From Alloprevotella tannerae ATCC 51259 (GTDB taxonomy: Bacteria; Bacteroidota; Bacteroidia; Bacteroidales; Bacteroidaceae): a stretch of 64,000 nt of DNA. Positions 17,492-26,377 of this stretch are shown here, in pieces; the first letter of the stretch is position 1; the number at the start of each line of letters is the position of its first letter. The notes below the pieces were generated by a model. The model was not told where the DNA came from, searched no databases, and saw only the letters and a list, made by a program, of their open reading frames with translations. The stretch is from positions 468,145 through 532,144 of the forward strand of contig NZ_GG700643.1 of assembly GCF_000159995.1 (NCBI RefSeq), read 5' to 3'. The translations under genes and the position numbers were made by a program.

Positions 17492-19023
17492 ATAAGATAA
17501 ACGACAGAGCTGCTATGATCGAGGCGGCAGCTGCCAAAATGGGCAAAAAAACATTTGTTGATGATCTTAAGAAAGTCGGCACGCCTCGCTTAGAATATCA
17601 AAAGACTTGTTCGAAGGTCGTTACGCTGGAGGAAGCTATCCGCCAAAGCGGCTTGAAAGATGGGATGACCATCTCTTTCCACCACCACTTCCGCGGTGGC
17701 GATAAGGTGGTTAACATGGTCGTAGCTAAACTGGCTGAGATGGGCTTCAAGAATCTGCATATCGCAGCTTCAAGTTTGCAGGACGTACACAAGCCCTTGA
17801 TCGAACATATTCGCAACGGCGTAGTCAATCGCTTGTCGACTTCAGGTCTTCGCGGCGAATTGGCCAATGAGATTTCACACGGCTTGATGGATGAGCCCGT
17901 TGTATTCCGCTCTCACGGCGATCGCGCAAGTGCCATCAAACGCGGCGACTTGCATATCGACGTGGCTTTCCTCGGCGCTTCTTCTTGCGACCCATTGGGA
18001 AATGCTGCCGGCTATTCTCGCTCTGAGAATCCGAAGTCTATTTGCGGTTCACTCGGCTATGCGCTTCCTGATGCTGAATATGCAGATAAGGTTGTGATCA
18101 TTACGGATGACCTCGTAGACTATCCGAACACGCCTAATTCTATTTCAGAGCATAAGGTAGACTTCGTTGTAGAGGTAGAATCAGTGGGCGATTCTTCAAA
18201 GATCGCTTCCGGCGCTATTCGCGACACGAAGAACCCACGCGACATTCTTTTGGCACAACAGGCAGCGAAGGTGATCATCAATAGCGGCTACTTCAAAGAT
18301 GGCTTCTCTATCCAGACGGGTTCCGGCGGAGCATCTTTGGCTGCAGTGAAGTTTATCCGCGAAAGTATGATCGAAAAAGGCATCAAAGCCAACTATGCGC
18401 TCGGTGGTATCACGGCTCATATGGTTAAGATGCACGAAGAGGGACTCATTAAGCGCTTGATCGACGTACAATCTTTCGATAAGGTTGCTGCTGAATCAGT
18501 GAAGAACAATGAATTCCACAAGGAAGTTTCGGCTTCTGAATATGCCGCAGCTGACGAGCAAGGCTCTGCAACGCACTATTTGGATATCGTGATCCTCTCT
18601 GCTTTGGAAGTAGACGTTGACTTTAATGTGAACGTGCTTGTAGGCAGTGATGGTATCATCCGTGGTGCAATCGGTGGCCACCCTGATACGGCTGCCGACT
18701 CTGCGCTTTCTATTATTGTGTGCCCCTTGCTCCGCGGAAGAATCCCGTGCGTGGTTGATAAGGTAACAACTTTGATTACGCCGGGTGCTACGGTTGACGT
18801 TGTCGTAACGGAATACGGCATCGCCGTTAATCCGCGCCGTCCGGAAGTGGCAGAACGCCTTCGCGCGGCCGGCTTGAAGATTGTCGATTTGAACGATTTG
18901 AAAGAACGCGCAGAAAAGATCATTGGCCAACCCGCTGAGTTGCCGTTTGGCGAGAAAGTGGTTGGCGTTGTGATGTATCGTGACAACACGGTACTCGACG
19001 TGATCCGTAATATACAGGGATAA
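17488..19023 (+). CDS. citF: Citrate lyase alpha subunit (citrate:acetyl-ACP transferase)
   Basis: Exchanges the acetyl group on CitD for citrate, forming citryl-ACP and acetate. The 511-residue length is typical. The family segment FHHHFRGGDKVVNMV lies near residues 60-75, and GSGGASLAAVKF in the middle. It overlaps citE by four bases and citX follows after 14 bases, consistent with a balanced multi-subunit complex. Confidence 0.95.
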   Translation: MNKINDRAAMIEAAAAKMGKKTFVDDLKKVGTPRLEYQKTCSKVVTLEEAIRQSGLKDGMTISFHHHFRGGDKVVNMVVAKLAEMGFKNLHIAASSLQDVHKPLIEHIRNGVVNRLSTSGLRGELANEISHGLMDEPVVFRSHGDRASAIKRGDLHIDVAFLGASSCDPLGNAAGYSRSENPKSICGSLGYALPDAEYADKVVIITDDLVDYPNTPNSISEHKVDFVVEVESVGDSSKIASGAIRDTKNPRDILLAQQAAKVIINSGYFKDGFSIQTGSGGASLAAVKFIRESMIEKGIKANYALGGITAHMVKMHEEGLIKRLIDVQSFDKVAAESVKNNEFHKEVSASEYAAADEQGSATHYLDIVILSALEVDVDFNVNVLVGSDGIIRGAIGGHPDTAADSALSIIVCPLLRGRIPCVVDKVTTLITPGATVDVVVTEYGIAVNPRRPEVAERLRAAGLKIVDLNDLKERAEKIIGQPAELPFGEKVVGVVMYRDNTVLDVIRNIQG

Positions 19024-19037
19024 AAAAGTTATCCTTT

Positions 19038-19547
19038 ATGGGAGTTACGCTTGACCAACTTCTGGCCAGCCGCGAAAACAGATGGGCAAAACAGCAAGCA
19101 TTGCTGCAGGAAAACCCTTTAGCGACGCTTGTGTGCCTGACGGTCATCATGCCGGGAAGTGTGAAGCGTAATTCCCAATCTCTCATTGTAGCGCAAGCTG
19201 CCGTTGAAGCTGTGCGAACGGCTTTTGGCGAGCGTCTCCTTCAGATGGAAGAGCTTGATTTGGAAACCGGCTACGAAGCTTATCTGTTGGTCTCCCTCTC
19301 AATTCCCGAAGCGAAGACGATAGCTTGCGATGTAGAAGAACAACATCCGCTCGGACGATTGTTTGATGTTGATGTTATTCAAAAGGACGGAGCACCCGCC
19401 TCGCGCAAAACGATCGGAAGAGCTCCCCGTCGCTGCCTACTTTGCGATCGAGATGCACGCTATTGTATGCGTAATCACAGCCATACGCAAGAAGAAATAC
19501 ACAAACGTATAGACCAACTTGTCGCAGACTATGTCCAACGACTTTGA
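19038..19547 (+). CDS. citX: Apo-citrate lyase phosphoribosyl-dephospho-CoA transferase
   Basis: Attaches the prosthetic group made by CitG to Ser13 of CitD. The 169-residue protein has the signature GRAPRRCLLCDRDARYC followed by MRNHSH, matching the conserved G-R-x-x-R-x-C-L-x-C block of CitX. It overlaps the next gene by 17 bases when that gene is started at its ATG. Confidence 0.94.
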   Translation: MGVTLDQLLASRENRWAKQQALLQENPLATLVCLTVIMPGSVKRNSQSLIVAQAAVEAVRTAFGERLLQMEELDLETGYEAYLLVSLSIPEAKTIACDVEEQHPLGRLFDVDVIQKDGAPASRKTIGRAPRRCLLCDRDARYCMRNHSHTQEEIHKRIDQLVADYVQRL

Positions 19548-21273
19548 AATACAAAGTTACCCTTTAACCGTTCGCACAAACCGCGAACGCGTTACGGCTT
19601 TTCTCGCTGCCAATGGGCTGCGCTTGGATGCGTTGGACTATTATGCCGTAGTGACAGCAGTTGGCGACGATCAGATTCTTGCCGGAGGCGGATTGGACAA
19701 AGACATTATTAAATGTATTGCCGTGAGCGATACTTTGAGGGACGAAGGCATTAGCGCTACGCTCGTGTCGCATCTGATGAGTATTGCGATGAGCAGGCAA
19801 TATGAGGCGGTTAAAGTCTTTACCAAGCCTTCTAATCAAAAGATCTTTGAGAGCCTCGGCTTCCATTTGCTGGCCGAAGCTCCCAAAGCTGTTTTACTCG
19901 AGAACGGCTTGAGCGGTTGGCTTACGTATGAGCGCTATCTAAAGAGCCTTCGACGCGAAGGCACGTCAGGCCTCATCGTGATGAATGCCAACCCGTTTAC
20001 ACGCGGACATCATTTCCTCATTACCCAAGCAGCGCGCCAAGTCGACACGCTCTTTGTTATTCCCGTCAAAGAGGATCGCTCCGAATTCTCTTACGCCGAG
20101 CGCAAGGCTATGCTCGAAGCGGGTTGTCGCAACATAGGGAACGTTATCGTTTGCGAAGGCAGCGATTATAGCATTTCCGCAGCAACGTTCCCCACTTATT
20201 TTCTCAAAGAACTTGATGAAGCCGCTACGACGCAGATGAGCTTAGATCTCAATCTGTGTGCAAAGCGTATAGCGTCCGCTTTAGGTGCTAAGATCCGCTT
20301 TGTGGGTAGTGAGCCGCTTGACGCAATGACGCAGCGCTACAACGAACTGATGCACGAGATTCTTCCGTTTGAGGGCATTTCTGTCGTAGAAATGGCGCGA
20401 TTAAGCGAAGGAGATCGAGCGATTAGTGCCTCAGCGGTGCGAACTGCTTTAGCCGAAGGGAAATTTTCCGAAGCAGCGCCGAAAGTTTATCCTACCACGA
20501 TTCCTTACCTGCTGGCCAAACTGGCAACAATAGCTCTGCAAAGCGAATTGGATTCAAGTCCGAAGCCTGGCTTAGTTGATCAAATTGATACCGGTGCTCA
20601 CCAAGATATGGACTACAACTTAATGTGTAGAAGCATTCACGCGCTCCATCCCCATTTCGTAGCTCTTGCTCAGCTGGGGTATCAAGAAAAGTTGCCCACG
20701 TCTGAAGAGATGCGCCGCTTGGGCTTGGAAGCCGAGCGTGAAATGCTTTTGGCTACAAACAACGTCAACACACACAAAGGCGCCCTCTTTGCCATGGGCC
20801 TCGTGCTGATTGCGGCCGCACATAACTATTATATACATGGTGTCATTCAAGAGCAGCCCCTGCGCACGGCCATCTGCCGTTTAGCTTCCGACTTCCCCGC
20901 CCCGAAAGGCACACACGGCGACGCCGTTCGCCGACAATATAACGTTGGGGGTGCATTAGCCCAAGCAGCAGCCGGCTATCCCGATCTGTTTGCCGACTGG
21001 TTGCCTTACCTACGTCAATTAAAGGGCGACACTTTTGCAGCCCACAAAACCCTATTATATATAATGACTACGCTCGACGATACCAATGTACTCCACCGCA
21101 AGGGAGCGCAAGTAGCGTCCGAGGTCAAAGAAGAAGCCCGAGCGTTGCTGAGCAACTTCTCTGAGGCCGAACTAATCAAGCTCAATCAGCGATATATCAA
21201 AGAAAATATCTCTCCGGGCGGCAGTGCTGATATACTTTCACTCACTTTTTTACTCAACGCGATATTATCCTAA
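19531..21273 (+). CDS. citCG: CitC-CitG fusion: citrate lyase ligase plus triphosphoribosyl-dephospho-CoA synthase
   Basis: One 580-residue polypeptide joins two maturation enzymes. The N-terminal part is [citrate lyase] ligase, which acetylates the prosthetic group with acetate and ATP: a GNAT-like domain (about 20-120) and a nucleotidyltransferase domain with MNANPFTRGHHFLI (151-164) and a later ISASAVR motif. From about residue 335 the protein is CitG, which builds triphosphoribosyl-dephospho-CoA: SSPKPGLVD, NTHKGALFAMGL, GTHGDAVRRQY, LDDTNVLHR and SPGGSADILSL. The ATG at 19531 is preferred over an in-frame TTG at 19519; both overlap citX. CitC and CitG are usually separate, though CitG fusions (for example CitXG) are known. 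Confidence 0.92.
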   Translation: MSNDFEIQSYPLTVRTNRERVTAFLAANGLRLDALDYYAVVTAVGDDQILAGGGLDKDIIKCIAVSDTLRDEGISATLVSHLMSIAMSRQYEAVKVFTKPSNQKIFESLGFHLLAEAPKAVLLENGLSGWLTYERYLKSLRREGTSGLIVMNANPFTRGHHFLITQAARQVDTLFVIPVKEDRSEFSYAERKAMLEAGCRNIGNVIVCEGSDYSISAATFPTYFLKELDEAATTQMSLDLNLCAKRIASALGAKIRFVGSEPLDAMTQRYNELMHEILPFEGISVVEMARLSEGDRAISASAVRTALAEGKFSEAAPKVYPTTIPYLLAKLATIALQSELDSSPKPGLVDQIDTGAHQDMDYNLMCRSIHALHPHFVALAQLGYQEKLPTSEEMRRLGLEAEREMLLATNNVNTHKGALFAMGLVLIAAAHNYYIHGVIQEQPLRTAICRLASDFPAPKGTHGDAVRRQYNVGGALAQAAAGYPDLFADWLPYLRQLKGDTFAAHKTLLYIMTTLDDTNVLHRKGAQVASEVKEEARALLSNFSEAELIKLNQRYIKENISPGGSADILSLTFLLNAILS

Positions 21274-21300
21274 ATCAACATAATATTTCAAATTACTATC

Positions 21301-23547
21301 ATGGTAGAACTAATTAAAGAAGGAGTTTATCTACTCAACGGTTCTGAATTTGCGAAAGACGCAAAGGGTCTTCCCACACCCGATGAAGCAAGGGAAAACA
21401 CCATCACTTACAACATCCTGCGTGCACACGATGTAGATGGAAGTAAGGGTAATAAAATGCGCATTAAGTTCGACGCAATGATGTCCCACGACATCACTTA
21501 CGTCGGTATCATACAGACGGCGCGCGCCAGCGGTTTGGAGAAATTCCCCCTCCCTTACGCGATGACTAACTGCCACAACTCTTTGTGCGCCGTAGGTGGT
21601 ACGATCAATGAAGACGACCATATCTTCGGCCTTTCTGCAGCGAAGAAGTATGGCGGAATCTACGTTCCCGCTAACGTTGCCGTTATCCACCAGTTTGCAC
21701 GCGAAGCAATGGTGAAGTGCGGCAATATGATCTTAGGTTCTGACAGCCACACGCGCTACGGTTCGCTCGGAAATATGGGCGTCGGCGAAGGCGGCGGCGA
21801 ACTCGTGAAGCAGTTGCTTTGCAACACTTGGGACATCAACGCACCCGAAGTAGTTTTGGTTTGGCTCGAAGGCGCTCCTCGCAAGGGTGTAGGTCCTCAC
21901 GACGTAGCCATCTCTTTGGTAAAGGCTGTGTTTGAGAACGGCTTTGTGAAAAACAAAGTGCTCGAATTTGCAGGCCCCGGCGTGAAGAATCTGCCGATCG
22001 ACTTCCGTAACGGTATCGACATTATGACGACCGAGACGACTTGTCTCTCTTCTATCTGGATCACAGACGAAGAAGTTAAGAAGCACTACGACACACACCG
22101 TCGCGGCGAGTTCTACAAAGAATTGCGTCCGGGCGACGTAGCATATTACGACTCAATGATTCGCATCGACCTCTCGAAGCAAGAATCAATGATCGCATTG
22201 CCTTATCACCCCTCCAACGCCGTATCTATTCACGAACTTCAAGCCAACCCCGAGGCTGTCTTGCGCGCCGTAGAAGAAGATACCCACAAGCGCTATGGCG
22301 ATAAAGTACAAATCGACCTCGTTAGCAAAGTGAAGAACGGCAAGATGGTAGCCGACCAAGGCATCATCGCAGGTTGCGCCGGCGGTACGTACGACAACCT
22401 CGCAGAAGCAGCAGCTATTATGCGCGGCAAGTCAGTCGGCAACGACTACTTCACCATGTCCGCTTATCCCCAATCTGTACCCGTTTACCTCGCTACGACT
22501 CGCAACCACATTGCAGAAGTATTGCTCGAAGCAGGCGTTATCATCAAGCCCGCATTCTGCGGTCCTTGCTTCGGCGCAGGCGACGTTCCGTCCAACAACG
22601 GCTTCAGCATTCGCCACACGACGCGTAACTTCCCCAACCGCGAAGGTTCTAAGCCCGGCCAAGGCCAGATCTCGCTCGTGGCATTGATGGACGCACGCTC
22701 TATCGCCGCAACGGCAGCTAATGGCGGTGTAATCACGGCAGCTACTGACATTGAATACACCAACGACTACAAGCCTTACGCTTTCGATCCCACCGTTTAC
22801 GAGCACCGTATCTACAACGGCTTCGGCAAGGCAGACGCTCAGCAAGAGTTACGCTATGGTCCTAACATCAAAGACTGGCCTAAGATGTATCCAATGGCAG
22901 AAAATATGCTCGTAGAGTTGGCAGCCGTTATCCACGACCCCGTTACTACGACCGACGAGTTGATCCCCTCCGGCGAAACGTCAAGCTACCGCTCCAACCC
23001 GCTCAAACTTTCTGAGTTCGCCCTCTCTCGCCGCGTACCCGAGTACGTAGGATTGAGCAAGCGCATCCAGAGCGAAGATCTCGAGCGCCGCGCAGGCAAG
23101 ACGCCCGCCAACGTTCTCGAAGCATTGAAGAAAGTAGGCGCTTCTGCCGACAACACTTCATTCGGCTCCTGCGTATTTGCTAATCGTCCCGGCGACGGTT
23201 CAGCACGCGAGCAAGCAGCTTCTTGCCAGAAAGTATTAGGTGGCGACGCAAACATCTGCTACGAATACGCTACGAAGCGCTACCGCAGCAACTGTATCAA
23301 CTGGGGTATCGTGCCGTTCACGATCGCTAAAGAAACGCCGTTCGATTACAAAGCAGGCGATATGGTATTCATTCCCGGCATCCGCGAAGCAATCCTCGCA
23401 GGTAAAGAAGAAATCGATGCACAAGTCATCACGGCTGAGGGCGTAACCCCGATCCACCTCTTCTTCACCAACCTGACGGCCGACGAGCGCGACATTTTGG
23501 CGCAAGGCTGTCTGATGAATTACTACGCAGCACAACGCAAGAAATAA
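21301..23547 (+). CDS. acnA: Aconitate hydratase (mitochondrial-type)
   Basis: Interconverts citrate and isocitrate through a [4Fe-4S] cluster. The 748-residue protein has all three cluster ligands: Cys359 (AGCAGGTYDN) and Cys420/Cys423 (FCGPCFGAGD). Other family blocks are LGSDSHTRYGSLGNMGVGEGG (core GSDSHT) and YRSNCINWG. It begins 27 bases after the citC-citG fusion and is followed by isocitrate dehydrogenase after 30 bases. From memory, in related bacteria this pair accompanies a citrate synthase gene; here the citrate lyase genes take that place. Confidence 0.95.
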   Translation: MVELIKEGVYLLNGSEFAKDAKGLPTPDEARENTITYNILRAHDVDGSKGNKMRIKFDAMMSHDITYVGIIQTARASGLEKFPLPYAMTNCHNSLCAVGGTINEDDHIFGLSAAKKYGGIYVPANVAVIHQFAREAMVKCGNMILGSDSHTRYGSLGNMGVGEGGGELVKQLLCNTWDINAPEVVLVWLEGAPRKGVGPHDVAISLVKAVFENGFVKNKVLEFAGPGVKNLPIDFRNGIDIMTTETTCLSSIWITDEEVKKHYDTHRRGEFYKELRPGDVAYYDSMIRIDLSKQESMIALPYHPSNAVSIHELQANPEAVLRAVEEDTHKRYGDKVQIDLVSKVKNGKMVADQGIIAGCAGGTYDNLAEAAAIMRGKSVGNDYFTMSAYPQSVPVYLATTRNHIAEVLLEAGVIIKPAFCGPCFGAGDVPSNNGFSIRHTTRNFPNREGSKPGQGQISLVALMDARSIAATAANGGVITAATDIEYTNDYKPYAFDPTVYEHRIYNGFGKADAQQELRYGPNIKDWPKMYPMAENMLVELAAVIHDPVTTTDELIPSGETSSYRSNPLKLSEFALSRRVPEYVGLSKRIQSEDLERRAGKTPANVLEALKKVGASADNTSFGSCVFANRPGDGSAREQAASCQKVLGGDANICYEYATKRYRSNCINWGIVPFTIAKETPFDYKAGDMVFIPGIREAILAGKEEIDAQVITAEGVTPIHLFFTNLTADERDILAQGCLMNYYAAQRKK

Positions 23548-23577
23548 CTTTATCAATTTAACCCATAAGCATTCATT

Positions 23578-24786
23578 ATGAAAAAAATTCAGATGACCAC
23601 CCCATTGGTAGAGATGGATGGTGATGAAATGACGAGAATCCTTTGGAAGATGATCAAGGACGAACTGATCCTTCCTTTCGTTGACCTCAAAGCAGAATAC
23701 TACGACTTAGGTTTGCCTTACCGCGATGAAACGCGCGACCAAGTAACTTTCGATTCTGCTGAAGCAACGAAGAAGTACGGCGTAGCTGTAAAGTGCGCTA
23801 CCATCACGCCGAACCACCAGCGTATGGACGAATACAAACTCCACGAAATGTGGAAGAGCCCCAACGGAACCATCCGTTCTATGCTCGACGGTACTGTATT
23901 CCGTGCGCCCATCACGATCCCTTCTATCAAGCCTGCAGTGAAGAGCTGGGAGAAGCCGATCACGATCGCTCGTCACGCATATGGCGACGTTTACAAAGGC
24001 GTAGAAATCCGTAACGAAGAAGAAGGCACAGCTAAGCTCGTATTCGAAGGCAAAAGCGGCAAGAAAGAAGAAGTCGTTATCCACGAATTCAAAGGCCCCG
24101 GTATCATCCAGGGTATGCACAACACAGATAGATCAATCCGCTCTTTCGCACACTCTTGCTTCAAGTATGCTTTAGATACCAACCAAGACCTCTGGTTCTC
24201 TACGAAGGATACTATTTCTAAGAAATACGACGCACAATTCCGCATCGTCTTCGAAGAAGTATTCCAAGAGTACAAAGAAGAATTCGACAAGCGCGGTTTG
24301 GAATATTTCTACACCTTGATCGACGACGCTGTTGCACGCGTAATCCGCAGCAAGGGTGGCTACATCTGGGCTTGTAAGAACTATGATGGCGACGTGATGA
24401 GCGACATGGTATCTACCGCATTCGGCTCTCTCGCTATGATGACCAGCGTACTCGTTAGTCCGGACGGAAAATACGAATACGAAGCTGCTCACGGCACCGT
24501 AACGCGCCACTATTACAAGCACCTCGCCGGTGAAGAAACTTCTACCAACCCGATGGCTACTATCTTCGCTTGGAGCGGCGCATTCCGCAAGCGTGGTGAG
24601 CTCGACAACCTCCCCGAGTTGGTAAAATATGCTGACGAGCTTGAAGCAGCTTGCTTCGATACGCTCAACGAAGGTATCGTAACGAAGGACCTCGTTAACT
24701 TGATGGAAGGCATCACACCGACTGCTGTTAACTCAGAGAACTTCATCAAGGCTATTCGTCAACGTCTCGAAAAGCGTTTGGCTTAA
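23578..24786 (+). CDS. icd: NADP-dependent isocitrate dehydrogenase (eukaryotic-type, homodimeric)
   Basis: Oxidatively decarboxylates isocitrate to 2-oxoglutarate, or carboxylates in reverse when CO2 and NADPH are high. The 402-residue sequence starts with TPLVEMDGDEMTRILW, has the substrate loop SPNGTIR (about 97-103), NYDGDVMSD and EAAHGTVTRHY, all typical of type II NADP enzymes rather than the E. coli type. It is the last gene of the operon and is closed by a strong terminator. Confidence 0.96.
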   Translation: MKKIQMTTPLVEMDGDEMTRILWKMIKDELILPFVDLKAEYYDLGLPYRDETRDQVTFDSAEATKKYGVAVKCATITPNHQRMDEYKLHEMWKSPNGTIRSMLDGTVFRAPITIPSIKPAVKSWEKPITIARHAYGDVYKGVEIRNEEEGTAKLVFEGKSGKKEEVVIHEFKGPGIIQGMHNTDRSIRSFAHSCFKYALDTNQDLWFSTKDTISKKYDAQFRIVFEEVFQEYKEEFDKRGLEYFYTLIDDAVARVIRSKGGYIWACKNYDGDVMSDMVSTAFGSLAMMTSVLVSPDGKYEYEAAHGTVTRHYYKHLAGEETSTNPMATIFAWSGAFRKRGELDNLPELVKYADELEAACFDTLNEGIVTKDLVNLMEGITPTAVNSENFIKAIRQRLEKRLA

Positions 24787-24802
24787 GCCCTAAACTTTAT
24801 AG

Positions 24803-24833
24803 ATCGGACGCAACCCGCTTGCGTCCGATTTTT
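24803..24833 (+). terminator. Intrinsic terminator of the citrate operon
   Basis: ATCGGACGCAA (24803-24813) pairs perfectly with TTGCGTCCGAT (24819-24829) and is followed by TTTT. Confidence 0.9.
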
Positions 24834-25142
24834 CGTATCTCCCTACACGCAGTCGCCCCATTTGTTGTAAAGCAAATCGGGCGGCTGCCGTTTTGGTATC
24901 CTGCCCGTCTAAGCGCAAATCGGCCGCATCAGCTATTGCACCACCAGACATCGATTACGAATGGTTACAAACGCATATAACAGGTCTTCCGCGCATTACA
25001 AACGACAAAATTCTCATACTTAAGACATAAAACTCCTAAATATCAATACGCCCGGTGTTCTAACTGACGCGCCCGCCACATATTAACCCAAACAAACTCA
25101 ATCTAAATTCCAGTCACATCCGACGCCACTCGCCCACCACCT

Positions 25143-25257
25143 CAAATAACCCCATCGGGGTTAGTCTTTTGGAAGGGCAGGGTTAAAATGCAAAGCGTTT
25201 TAACCCTGCCTAAAGCGCCCCACCCTTGAGCAACCCCTTAGGGTTGGTCTTTCAAAA
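25143..25257 (+). repeat. Family A triple-hairpin intergenic repeat
   Basis: Same order of three hairpins as at 4284: AACCCC-ATC-GGGGTT, a GCAGGGTTAAA...TTTAACCCTGC-type stem with a compensating change (AAAATG loop side, GTTTTAACCC other side), and AACCCCTTAGGGTT, ending GGTCTTTCAAAA. The paired change in the second stem suggests the fold, not only the sequence, is kept. Confidence 0.9.
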
Positions 25258-25370
25258 CGTCCGCAAACGGAAACAGGACGAGACCAACGCACGAACGAAA
25301 CCGAAAATCCTCTTTTAGTTGCACAAAACTTCGCATTATAAACAGATATATTCCCATCATCGCAGTGTAC

Positions 25371-25464
25371 CATCACGAGCGTAAGACCTTTTCATCGTGA
25401 GCGTACACCTTTGTTCTCACGAGCGTACACCTTTGTTCTCACGATAAAAAACGCTGCCATCACG
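25371..25464. repeat. Family B ~22-bp array (locus B3)
   Basis: Units include CATCACGAGCGTAAGACC, TTCATCGTGAGCGTACACC and two copies of TTGTTCTCACGAGCGTACACC-like sequence. It begins 114 bases after a family A element. Confidence 0.8.
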
Positions 25465-25760
25465 TATTGTGCGAATCGAAATAAAGGTCTACTGCTTAAA
25501 TATCGATACATAATCAGCATATAATGAGCACCAAACAACAAAACGCCCGCCTCGCGCCGCGAACGTAGTCCCCTTACCAAACAGTGACAAAACTTTGAAA
25601 AACCCATTTGCACCCAAACGGCTGACAAGGCCGAAACTGTGGCGCAGGAATCGGATCATAAATATTGCGAATTAAACCCATCTCGCCCTTTTCTCAATTG
25701 TTCTCTGTTAAATAGTATAAAATAACGAGCAAAGACAATGGCCTGTTCGGACGAAAGCTA

Positions 25761-25768
25761 TATCTTTG
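25761..25768 (+). promoter_or_regulatory. -7 element TATCTTTG before the metal-uptake genes
   Basis: Fits TAnnTTTG and lies about 64 bases before the ATG at 25832. No clear -33 box. I saw no recognisable Zur or Fur operator. Confidence 0.58.
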
Positions 25769-25831
25769 CCTCCGAACTAAGGCCATCTTAGGCCGTTTTT
25801 ACAGCCCTTCTAAGTCTAATCTTGAAGGAAA

Positions 25832-26155
25832 ATGAGAAAGAGAGAGCACATAAGGCGAATTTACGCGTGGATGTTATTGCTGACATTCGCTTTTATGCTC
25901 ACACTCAAAGGGGCGCACTACCACACGGCAGACTTTCACGCCGACAATCTCGGCAAAATGCAGCAAACAACGGGAGCTACGATTAAAGCATCCTGCGTTG
26001 TCTGCGATTTTGTCTTTCAGAAAGCTACGGCTTTCAAACCTACGGTTTTTGTAAAGCCACTCACATCGATACCGCTCAAACGTTTTGTCTTTGTGATGCA
26101 GACCGTTTACCGCCAAATCTTGTCGGTAAACACCAATTCTCCACCCTTATTCTAA
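25832..26155 (+). CDS. Small membrane-anchored His/Cys protein next to a TonB receptor
   Basis: A 107-residue protein with a basic N-terminus and one membrane segment (about 12-26: WMLLLTFAFMLTL), then a short domain with His29, His31 and His36 and a Cys55-x-x-Cys58 pair (SCVVCDF). These residues could bind a metal ion. I do not know a named family; the context (TonB receptor 223 bases downstream, then a His-rich lipoprotein) suggests a role in metal handling at the cell envelope. This is inference from residues and neighbours. Confidence 0.65.
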   Translation: MRKREHIRRIYAWMLLLTFAFMLTLKGAHYHTADFHADNLGKMQQTTGATIKASCVVCDFVFQKATAFKPTVFVKPLTSIPLKRFVFVMQTVYRQILSVNTNSPPLF

Positions 26156-26377
26156 GTTTATTCTGCTTTCTTGCCGTCTTGCAGCCTTGTCGCTCTTTGC
26201 GGTGCGGGGCTTGTAAGGCCTAAAAGCTACGATGCGCCGGCCGTTTCCAAACGCGCGAATCAAATATTGCGTTGGCAGCAGACGGAAGTCCTTTGCAAGC
26301 GGGCAGAATCCCCCTTATCGGCACTTGTCGATAGGAAGCAAACTTTGTAATCATTTATTTTATCTTACTTTTTACAG

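Larger units (their letters stand above)
24834..25760. other. Intergenic stretch between citrate operon and metal-uptake genes
   Basis: Contains a family A element (25143-25257) followed by a family B array (25371-25464). The left 300 bases and the last 290 bases show no supported gene. Confidence 0.6.

Noticed and set aside
26156-26377. Possible cobalamin or other riboswitch before the TonB receptor
   Set aside because: No B12-box or other conserved riboswitch core could be found; only a weak TATCG/CGATA stem.
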